Positions 14,686 to 20,503 of a stretch of 23,841 bases of DNA are shown here, piece after piece. The notes under the pieces were generated by a model. The model did no database searches, was not told where the DNA came from, and saw only the letters and a list, made by a program, of their open reading frames with translations. The translations under genes and the position numbers were made by a program. Numbering within the stretch: the first letter of the stretch is position 1; the number at the start of each line of letters is the position of its first letter. The stretch spans positions 1 through 23,841 of the forward strand of contig DATGHS010000383.1 in the NCBI GenBank assembly GCA_035307785.1, read 5' to 3'. The DNA is from DATGHS01 sp035307785. GTDB taxonomy: Bacteria; Planctomycetota; Planctomycetia; Gemmatales; Gemmataceae.

Positions 14686-15072
14686 ATGCTTCGAGTCAAG
14701 ACTTGCCTGGCCGTGGTTGCCGTGTTGAGTTTGTGGCTTGGACTCAGCAACCTGGCGCGAGCCGAGGATTTCCCGAAGGGGAAATTCGCCATTACGTTTG
14801 ACGGTATGACGATCTCGATCAAGTTCGACGACAAGGGCAAGTATCGCGTTTATCACGAAAACGACGTCTTGGTGGAGGGAAGCTACAAGATCACGAAGGA
14901 TCAAATTGAATTCAAAGACGAAAAAGGGCCGGCCGTGGCGCCAGCCGATGTAGGAAAGCCGGGCAAATACAAATGGAAATTCGGGGACAAGAAGCTGACT
15001 TTCAGCAAGATCGAGGATGAAGTGATGAATCGGTCTCATGCATTGACGGCCGGTCCCTGGGCGAAAGAATAG
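14686..15072 (+). CDS. Small secreted protein inside the isc locus (128 aa)
   Basis: No family is recognised with confidence. A signal peptide (hydrophobic residues 8-20, probable end LARA at 26) is followed by a mature part of about 100 residues with alternating strands: GKFAITFDGMTISIKFD, GKYRVYHENDVLVEGSYKI, DQIEFKDEKGP, and GKYKWKFGDKKLTFSKIED. This is the look of a small beta-barrel or lipocalin-like TIGR03066/DUF-type planctomycete protein. It has no cysteine in the mature part, so it is no obvious cluster carrier. GGAGG at 14675-14679 gives a good start at ATG 14686. It sits 61 bases after iscU and 69 bases before iscA, so co-transcription is likely although it would act outside the cytoplasm. 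Confidence 0.8.
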   Translation: MLRVKTCLAVVAVLSLWLGLSNLARAEDFPKGKFAITFDGMTISIKFDDKGKYRVYHENDVLVEGSYKITKDQIEFKDEKGPAVAPADVGKPGKYKWKFGDKKLTFSKIEDEVMNRSHALTAGPWAKE

Positions 15073-15087
15073 TTTTTGGCTGACCCG

Positions 15088-15112
15088 CCGTTTGCGATGC
15101 AAGCGCAAGCGG
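15088..15112. repeat. Small hairpin between the secreted gene and iscA
   Basis: CCGTTTGCG (15088-15096) pairs with CGCAAGCGG (15104-15112), with one G-T wobble and a 7-base loop. It is followed by TTTAA. It could attenuate transcription between the secreted gene and iscA. Confidence 0.45.
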
Positions 15113-15141
15113 TTTAACCTGAACTTTGGAGATTCTACTAA

Positions 15142-15546
15142 ATGTCTACCGTTGCTGAACAAGCCACCGTTGGCTTGAAACAAGAAACCCCGGCGCCGAC
15201 GACGGCCCCGATTGTGCTTACCGAAAAAGCGGCCGCTGAAGTGAAGAAGATCGTCGCGGACCAGGCGGCAGCCGGCGAGACGCGCCCGCTGCACTTGCGC
15301 ATGCGCGTGGTGGGCGGCGGCTGCAGCGGCTTCCAGCACAAGCTCGACCTCGACCCCGAGGTGAACCCGAAGCTCGACGAGACCTTCGAGATGCACGGCG
15401 TGTCGGTCGTGATCGACAAGCGCAGTCTGCTATACCTTAGCGGAGTGACCGTCGATTTCCATGACGACTTGAACAAGCGCGGCTTCAGCATCTCGAACCC
15501 GAACGCTAAGGGAACCTGCGGCTGCGGCAGCTCGTTCTCGATGTAA
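15142..15546 (+). CDS. iscA: A-type Fe-S cluster carrier (IscA/ErpA/HesB family)
   Basis: An A-type carrier protein of 134 residues that receives clusters or iron and hands them to target proteins. The three conserved cysteines are present: Cys61 in GGGCSGFQ, and Cys126 and Cys128 in GTCGCGSSF near the C-terminus. The domain begins at about residue 23 (PIVLTEKAAAEVKKIV). A 22-residue Thr/Ala/Pro-rich N-terminal extension is longer than in E. coli IscA (107 aa). The protein could equally be called ErpA-like; context favours IscA. GGAGA at 15128-15132 supports ATG 15142. It lies between the small secreted gene and hscB. Confidence 0.92.
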   Translation: MSTVAEQATVGLKQETPAPTTAPIVLTEKAAAEVKKIVADQAAAGETRPLHLRMRVVGGGCSGFQHKLDLDPEVNPKLDETFEMHGVSVVIDKRSLLYLSGVTVDFHDDLNKRGFSISNPNAKGTCGCGSSFSM

Positions 15547-15558
15547 TGAATGGATCGC

Positions 15559-15620
15559 GTCGGAGCCGCGCACGAGGTAAGCGGCAAGATCTTGCCGCTT
15601 ACTTCGTGCGCGGCTCTGAC
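15559..15620. repeat. 31-bp-arm near-perfect palindrome between iscA and hscB
   Basis: Bases 15559-15589 match the reverse complement of 15590-15620 at 29 of 31 positions, and both differences allow G-U pairing, with no loop. It starts 12 bases after the iscA stop and ends 18 bases before the hscB start. There is no T-run, so it is more likely an attenuator, an RNA-stability element or a mobile repeat than a full terminator. Confidence 0.8.
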
Positions 15621-15638
15621 TGCTTCTCAAACGCTTCG

Positions 15639-16166
15639 ATGAGCGAACTCGACCATTTTCAGCGCCTCGGCTTGCCGAGGCGCTTTGCGCTTGATCTTCG
15701 CGAGGTGGAGCGCCAGTACCTGGCCCGCAGCCGGGCCATCCACCCCGACTTCCATCAATTGGGCGCTACCAGCGAACAACAGGCGAGCCTCGACGCCACG
15801 GCCCGGCTCAACGAAGCTTATGCAGCGCTGCGTGACCCGTTCAAGCGGGCGGAGTATTTGTTGCAACTGGAACGCGGCCCCACCGCTTCCGAACAAAAGG
15901 AAATGCCCCCGGAGTTCCTCGAAGAAGTGCTGGAACTGCGCATGGCCATCGAGGAGCTTCGTGAAGTCGAACCGCCCGATTCGCTGCCAAGACGCGAGAT
16001 GGAGAACCGCCTGGAGCATCGCCGCGCGATGATGCTTCAGGAAGTGGAAAACGATTTCGCCGCGATGACGCCGAGCAATCGCAAGGAAGCGCTTATTTCG
16101 ATCCGCCGCCGGCTGAATGCGATAAAGTATATGCAGGGCCTGCTGCGCGATCTGCGGGCACAATGA
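15639..16166 (+). CDS. hscB: Co-chaperone HscB (Hsc20, J-domain)
   Basis: J-domain co-chaperone of 175 residues that brings IscU to HscA and stimulates its ATPase. The N-terminal J domain (about 2-75) has DHFQRLGLPRRFALD and the HPD tripeptide at 35-37 (RAIHPDFHQ), followed by LNEAYAALRDPFKRAEYLL. The C-terminal three-helix IscU-binding part has MPPEFLEEVLELRMAIEEL and IRRRLNAIKYMQGLLRDL. Length fits E. coli HscB (171 aa), and there is no zinc domain. ATG 15639 gives the family N-terminus; the frame opens earlier, across the palindrome, with no homology. No good ribosome site is visible, so translation may be weak or coupled. The TGA overlaps the first base of the next hairpin. Confidence 0.93.
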   Translation: MSELDHFQRLGLPRRFALDLREVERQYLARSRAIHPDFHQLGATSEQQASLDATARLNEAYAALRDPFKRAEYLLQLERGPTASEQKEMPPEFLEEVLELRMAIEELREVEPPDSLPRREMENRLEHRRAMMLQEVENDFAAMTPSNRKEALISIRRRLNAIKYMQGLLRDLRAQ

Positions 16167-16224
16167 CGAGCCGGAAGCGTAAGCGACGGATCGCGGCGAT
16201 CCGTCGCTTACGCTTCCGGCTCGT
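16166..16224. terminator. 29-bp perfect hairpin after hscB (AGCCGGAAGCGTAAGCGACGG family)
   Basis: Arms 16166-16194 and 16196-16224 are perfectly complementary over 29 bp with a single-base centre. It is followed by ATAAAATG and then tRNA-Val 20 bases later. A transcript end for the upstream isc genes is likely here from position. The arm sequence recurs at 8171-8193 and, as a variant, at 10037-10097. Confidence 0.75.
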
Positions 16225-16243
16225 ATAAAATGTAATCGATATC

Positions 16244-16315
16244 GGGCGTTTAGCTCAGTGGTAGAGCGCCGTGTTTACACCGCGGTGGTCAGGGGTTCGA
16301 GTCCCTTAACGCCCA
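16244..16315 (+). tRNA. tRNA-Val (anticodon UAC)
   Basis: A complete 72-base cloverleaf. The acceptor stem is GGGCGTT (16244-16250) with AACGCCC (16308-16314) and discriminator A16315. The D arm is GCTC-AGTGGTA-GAGC (16253-16267). The anticodon stem is 16269-16273 with 16281-16285 (one G-T), with loop TTTACAC and anticodon TAC at 16276-16278. The T arm is 16291-16307 with loop TTCGAGT. The CCA end is not encoded. UAC reads GUA and related valine codons. It lies in the same direction between hscB and hscA. Confidence 0.97.
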
Positions 16316-16334
16316 GTATCGGACCGAGGCAGTG

Positions 16335-16649
16335 ATGGACGCAGTGTCACCAATATGGCGTTGGGCTTTGGCCGATCGGCATTGTCCTTGCATGATCGAC
16401 TGTCCCGGCCACCTGGTATTCATCGTATGTCCCAAATGCCGCAAGCTTGCTGTGGTTTGCGATGAGATAGGCATGGTGTTCGCCGAACCGCGCGACCTAA
16501 CCAAGGGCTACTGTGGGCATTGGCGTGATCCATCGGGTGGCCACTGTCCAAATTGTGGCTCCGTCGAATTGGATGATTTTGAGTATGCAACTTTGGAGCA
16601 AGTCGAGGCGGCAGAGTTCACTCGGAGCCAGCTCATAGACGTCGGTTAG
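16335..16649 (+). CDS. Small zinc-ribbon-like protein (104 aa), unknown function
   Basis: No named family is recognised. The protein has many Cys/His: CPC at about 17-19, CPKC (32-35), a C-G-H pair (about 60-62), and CPNC (about 71-74), the last followed by GSVELDDFEYATLEQVEAAEF, a hydrophilic helical end. The two CPxC pairs could bind one zinc, as in small rubredoxin- or ribbon-type domains. GAGG 5 bases before ATG 16335 supports this start; ATG 16392 (MIDCPGHLVFIVCPKC) is an alternative and may be the true conserved start. It begins 19 bases after tRNA-Val and lies 83 bases before hscA, interrupting the hscB-hscA pair. Confidence 0.65.
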   Translation: MDAVSPIWRWALADRHCPCMIDCPGHLVFIVCPKCRKLAVVCDEIGMVFAEPRDLTKGYCGHWRDPSGGHCPNCGSVELDDFEYATLEQVEAAEFTRSQLIDVG

Positions 16650-16732
16650 CAAGAGCTGACGGCACCAATAAGACGGTCAATCTTTGAATCTTTTGCGCGT
16701 CGGCAATCTTAGAATCATCAGGGCAATTCTTC

Positions 16733-18547
16733 ATGTCATCCTCTTCCGTTGTCGGAATCGATCTCGGCACCACGTTTAGCCTCGCCGCGTACATGAAAGA
16801 TGGCCGGCCGGTGGTTGTGCGCGATGCGAACGGCAATTCCCTGGTGCCGAGCGTCATTAGCTTTCATGAAGACGGCACAGTGCTGGTCGGGAGCGAGGCA
16901 CGCAAGCATGCGCTCAGCGATCCGGAGCACACCATTTTCAGCGTCAAACGCCTCATGGGCCGGACGCTGGCCGACTTGCAGAGAGAATTGCCGCTGATTC
17001 CGCACCAACTGGTCGAGCGCGAAGTCGAAGCAGGCCGCAAGGTGCTGCACGTAATCATCGCCGGTAAGGAACACACTCCAGAAGAGCTTTCAGCGCTGAT
17101 CTTGAAAGAAGTCCGGCGGCTGGCCGGCAACCCGACGCAAGCTGTCATCACCGTGCCGGCTTATTTCGACGACACCCAGCGCCAAGCCACCCGCGATGCC
17201 GGTCGCATTGCCGGGCTGGACGTGCTGCGCATCGTGAATGAACCCACGGCCGCGGCACTCGCTTACGGACTTGATCGCAAGAAAAGCGGTATCGTGGCGG
17301 TATACGACCTGGGTGGCGGCACGTTCGATTGTTCGATTCTATCCATCGACGAGGGCGTGTTCAAAGTCCTGAGCACCAATGGCGACACGTACCTCGGCGG
17401 CGACGACTTCGACCGGGCCATCATGCAAGTGGTTGCTAAAGATCTGGACCGCGATTTGAATCAGCGCGATCCGGAACTGTTGCAGCATCTGCGTGACATT
17501 GCGGAAAAGACGAAGATCGCGCTTTCGTCGGCAGAGTCTGCCGAGTTTGTTCTCGATGTGCCAAGCCGAGGCATCCATTTTCGCCGCATCTTCACACGCC
17601 TGGAATTCGAGCAATTGTTGGCGCCATTCATCGATCGCTCGCTGGAGAAGTGCCGCAACGCGCTGCGCGATGCCAACCTGACGCCGAAGCAAATCGAAGA
17701 AGTCGTCCTCGTCGGCGGTTCGACGCGCATACCGTTCGTTCGCCGGAAAGTTGAAGAGTTCTTCGGCCGCAAGCCGCACACAGAGTTGAATCCGGACGAA
17801 GTGGTGGCAATGGGGGCGGCCGTGCAGGCCGACATCCTTACAGGCGGCCGGCGGAACATGCTGTTGCTGGACGTCATCCCGCTCTCGCTCGGCATCGAAA
17901 CCCTGGGCGGGGCCATGGACAAATTAATTTACCGCAACACTACCATACCAGCCCGTGCCACCACGCGCTACACGACCTTCGTCGATAATCAAACGGGCGT
18001 GGACATCACGATCTACCAGGGCGAGCGCGAACTGGTAAAGGATTGCCGCAAGCTCGGCAAATTCAAGCTCAGCGGCATCCCGCCGATGCCGGCCCAGATG
18101 GCACAAATTGATGTGACTTTCCTCGTTGATGCCAACGGAATTCTCACCGTCACCGCCAAGGAGCAACGCAGTGGCAAGGAAACATCGGTCACTGTGCAGC
18201 CCAGCCATGGCCTGACGCAGGCAGAAGTGGAGCAACTGGTGCTCGATAGCGTGGAGCATGCTCACGAGGACTTCACCGCCCGCCGCTTCATCGAGTTGAA
18301 AAACAAAGCTGACACCGACCTGCGGCATACTGAGAAGGGCCTTCGGCAAGCCGGCGACAAGATCACACCGGAACAGCGGCAGCACATTGATGCCGCCGTC
18401 GCTGCCACGCGCACTGCAATGCAGGGTCGCGACGTGGACGCGCTACATCGGGCCGTCGCCGAGCTTGGCCAGGCGACGAATCCGCTGGCCACCATTCTTA
18501 TGAACACCGTGGTGCAGGCCACCTTGAAGGACAAGAAACTGGAATAG
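16733..18547 (+). CDS. hscA: Fe-S cluster assembly chaperone HscA (Hsp70 family)
   Basis: An Hsp70-type ATPase of 604 residues, specialised for releasing clusters from IscU. The nucleotide-binding domain shows IDLGTTFS (9-16), the NEPTAAALAYG segment (169-179), DLGGGTFD (192-199) and VVLVGGSTRIP. Features closer to HscA than DnaK are LLLDVIPLSLGIETLGG, the ERELVKDCRKLGKF stretch and GIPPMPAQ in the substrate domain, plus a short helical lid and no acidic EEVD-like end. Hallmarks and length match E. coli HscA (616 aa). The partner motif LPPVK is present in IscU of this locus. ATG 16733 has only a weak AGGG upstream. It is separated from hscB by a hairpin, a tRNA and a small gene. No ferredoxin gene follows. 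Confidence 0.93.
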   Translation: MSSSSVVGIDLGTTFSLAAYMKDGRPVVVRDANGNSLVPSVISFHEDGTVLVGSEARKHALSDPEHTIFSVKRLMGRTLADLQRELPLIPHQLVEREVEAGRKVLHVIIAGKEHTPEELSALILKEVRRLAGNPTQAVITVPAYFDDTQRQATRDAGRIAGLDVLRIVNEPTAAALAYGLDRKKSGIVAVYDLGGGTFDCSILSIDEGVFKVLSTNGDTYLGGDDFDRAIMQVVAKDLDRDLNQRDPELLQHLRDIAEKTKIALSSAESAEFVLDVPSRGIHFRRIFTRLEFEQLLAPFIDRSLEKCRNALRDANLTPKQIEEVVLVGGSTRIPFVRRKVEEFFGRKPHTELNPDEVVAMGAAVQADILTGGRRNMLLLDVIPLSLGIETLGGAMDKLIYRNTTIPARATTRYTTFVDNQTGVDITIYQGERELVKDCRKLGKFKLSGIPPMPAQMAQIDVTFLVDANGILTVTAKEQRSGKETSVTVQPSHGLTQAEVEQLVLDSVEHAHEDFTARRFIELKNKADTDLRHTEKGLRQAGDKITPEQRQHIDAAVAATRTAMQGRDVDALHRAVAELGQATNPLATILMNTVVQATLKDKKLE

Positions 18548-18565
18548 AATCATCCTGACACAAGG

Positions 18566-18585
18566 CCAGGGACTTCCGTCCCTGG
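18566..18585. terminator. GGGACTTCCGTCCC-type hairpin after hscA
   Basis: CCAGGGAC (18566-18573) and GTCCCTGG (18578-18585) form an 8-bp stem with a TTCC loop, 19 bases after the hscA stop. It is the second copy of the hairpin at 5972-6001, lacking the outer AAAG/CTTT bases. Confidence 0.6.
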
Positions 18586-18612
18586 GCGTTGAGCCGCAAC
18601 AGGATGACCTAC

Positions 18613-19776
18613 ATGCCGGAAGACGTTCTCCCCGCCGATTCGCCGCCTCCGGAACAGAAAGCCCCCACGTTGACCAAGGCGCCGCCGTCGGACCGCAAAT
18701 TTCCATGCAGCAAGTGTGGGGCCCGGTTGGATTTCGACCCCACTTCGCGCTCGCTCAAATGCCCGTACTGCGGGCACGTGGAAGAAATCAAGCCCGACAA
18801 GGTCGGCGTGCAGGAGCGCGACTACGAAGAGTACTTGAGCAAGCTGGCCGGCAAGCGCACGAAGCTCGAAGGCCGGTCATCGCAGGTTCGCTGCACCGGC
18901 TGCGGGGCTGTGGTGCTATTGGAAGACAAGGTAGCTACCGACAAGTGCCCGTTCTGCGGCACGCACCTGGAGAACCAGCCCGAAGCAGCGGAGGACATGA
19001 TTCCGCCGGAATCGGTGCTGCCATTTCGAGTAGACATTCGCAAAGCGCGCGAAGAATTCGCCACGTGGATCAAGAGCCGGTGGTTCGCTCCTTCGGCGCT
19101 GAAAAAGATGGCGAATTTGGGCCAGCTCAGCGGCATCTATGTTCCGTACTGGACCTACGATGCCATGACCTACACCCATTACACGGGCCAGCGCGGCATC
19201 GATTACACCGACACCGAGACTTATTACGAAACGGATGCCCAGGGAAACCAGGTGGCGCGTACCCGCACGGTCGTGCGCACCATGTGGTATCCATGCTCCG
19301 GCGAAGTTCAGCACTTTTTCGACGACGTGCTGGTCTGCGCTTCGAAAAGCCTGCCGGACAACATGGTCGGATCGCTAGCACCGTGGGATTTGAAGCGCCT
19401 GGTCACTTACAAGTCCGAATACCTGAGCGGCTTCAAGACCGAACGCTATGCCATCGATCTCAAGCGCGGCTTCGGCATCGCGCGCGAGATCATGAAGGAG
19501 CACATTCACCAGCTTTGCATGCAAGACATTGGCGGCGACCACCAGATCGTCAACAGCATGCAGTCGCAATATGTGGGTGTGACGTTCAAGCACATTCTCT
19601 TGCCACTATGGCTGGCGAGCTACCGCTATTACGACAAAGTGTACCGCGTCATGGTGAATGCGCGCACGGGCAACGTAGTGGGCGAGCGGCCGTATAGCTG
19701 GGTAAAGATCACGGCCCTGGTGCTTTTGATCGTGGCGATTGTGGGTGTGATCATCTTCCTTGCGAGCCGCCATTAA
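18613..19776 (+). CDS. Zinc-ribbon membrane protein with four CxxC pairs
   Basis: The 387-residue protein has an N-terminal Pro-rich leader, then two zinc ribbons: Cys32/Cys35 with Cys50/Cys53 (CSKCG, CPYCG) and Cys94/Cys97 with Cys112/Cys115 (CTGCG, CPFCG), and a single C-terminal membrane anchor (about 363-384). Between lies a folded region with aromatic-rich segments (YVPYWTYDAMTYTHYTG, HILLPLWLASYRYYDKVYRV). This layout fits proteins often labelled 'primosomal protein N'-superfamily II helicase', a label not justified here since no helicase motif is seen. ATG 18613 is chosen for AGGA 8 bases upstream; ATG 18604 and TTG 18589 are in frame. The next gene starts 30 bases downstream, and both encode membrane proteins. 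Confidence 0.82.
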   Translation: MPEDVLPADSPPPEQKAPTLTKAPPSDRKFPCSKCGARLDFDPTSRSLKCPYCGHVEEIKPDKVGVQERDYEEYLSKLAGKRTKLEGRSSQVRCTGCGAVVLLEDKVATDKCPFCGTHLENQPEAAEDMIPPESVLPFRVDIRKAREEFATWIKSRWFAPSALKKMANLGQLSGIYVPYWTYDAMTYTHYTGQRGIDYTDTETYYETDAQGNQVARTRTVVRTMWYPCSGEVQHFFDDVLVCASKSLPDNMVGSLAPWDLKRLVTYKSEYLSGFKTERYAIDLKRGFGIAREIMKEHIHQLCMQDIGGDHQIVNSMQSQYVGVTFKHILLPLWLASYRYYDKVYRVMVNARTGNVVGERPYSWVKITALVLLIVAIVGVIIFLASRH

Positions 19777-19802
19777 ACCGCTTGCGGCTTCGCCGGGTTT
19801 AA
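19773..19802. repeat. TTAAACC/GGTTTAA inverted repeat
   Basis: A 7-bp stem (19773-19779 with 19796-19802) includes the TAA stop of the zinc-ribbon gene and ends 4 bases before the next start, so it could cover the ribosome site of the downstream gene. Confidence 0.4.
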
Positions 19803-19806
19803 AGCG

Positions 19807-20466
19807 ATGAGTTCCGAAACCGCCGCAACTATTCTCGCGATCATCTGCTCCATGGCTGCACTCGCATGGCTGGCGGGATTTTGGTTCCTCGTCTGGTGCT
19901 ATCGCAGCACTGCCGCGCAACCGGAACAGACGGTAAATGAACTTGGCGAAAGCGATCCGGCCGCAAAAGATTGGCTGCGCGGAAGCGTCGAAATTGAAGC
20001 GCCGATTCACGGGCTCGCGGACAAACTGGCGCAGGTCTTGGTGAAAATATCGTCCGGGTCGCTTTCCGTTTCAGAGAGGACGCAGGACCGTCTGAGTTTC
20101 CAGCGTGTGGGCCCGGCGGTTGGCGGCTTACCGGAGCGCGGCGAAATTCAGTTTTCCTCGCTCAACAACAACCGCACTCAGGCTGAGTACGCCGTGCAGG
20201 TGCGCGGCTATAGGGGGCTGCTTTGGGGCGGGGCCATCTGTCAAGCGCTGGGCCTCGTAGCGCTGGTCGTCGGCGGATGGGCGGTGCATACCTATGCAGT
20301 GCAGTCGCAAGATCCTGAAGTTCGCGCTCAATCGCTGCAGATGTTGCAGATCGCGCACTTCCTATGGCCGCCGTTTCTCTTTGCCGGCCTATACCGCGCC
20401 CGGCGACGAATGCAGGCGAATCAAATGTGGTTTCTGCTACGCAGCCTGCCGCAGGCCGAAGTGTAA
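19807..20466 (+). CDS. Unknown membrane protein (219 aa)
   Basis: No family is recognised. One hydrophobic span lies at the N-terminus (about 8-31), a central soluble part of about 110 residues (SVEIEAPIHGLADKLAQVLVKI, then strand-like segments with QFSSLNNNRTQAEYAVQVRG) looks like a small alpha/beta or SRPBCC-like fold, and two further spans lie near 140-162 and 180-197. It follows the zinc-ribbon membrane gene by 30 bases and is likely co-transcribed with it. No strong ribosome site precedes ATG 19807; a small inverted repeat overlaps that region, so translational coupling is possible. Confidence 0.75.
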   Translation: MSSETAATILAIICSMAALAWLAGFWFLVWCYRSTAAQPEQTVNELGESDPAAKDWLRGSVEIEAPIHGLADKLAQVLVKISSGSLSVSERTQDRLSFQRVGPAVGGLPERGEIQFSSLNNNRTQAEYAVQVRGYRGLLWGGAICQALGLVALVVGGWAVHTYAVQSQDPEVRAQSLQMLQIAHFLWPPFLFAGLYRARRRMQANQMWFLLRSLPQAEV

Positions 20467-20495
20467 AAGCCCAGAGACTTTCGTCCCCGGGCCTT
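20466..20495. terminator. Degenerate copy of the GGGACTTCCGTCCC hairpin
   Basis: AAAGCCCAGAGAC (20466-20478) pairs with GTCCCCGGGCCTT (20483-20495) with a 4-base loop and three positions of G-T type. It starts at the last base of the upstream stop codon and ends 8 bases before the stop of the convergent VWA gene. It is the third copy of the family in this window. Confidence 0.6.
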
Positions 20496-20503
20496 CGGTT
20501 TGT

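Noticed and set aside
15546..15638. Upstream extension of hscB across the palindrome
   Set aside because: The added residues come from the inverted repeat and do not match the HscB N-terminus, which starts at 15639.
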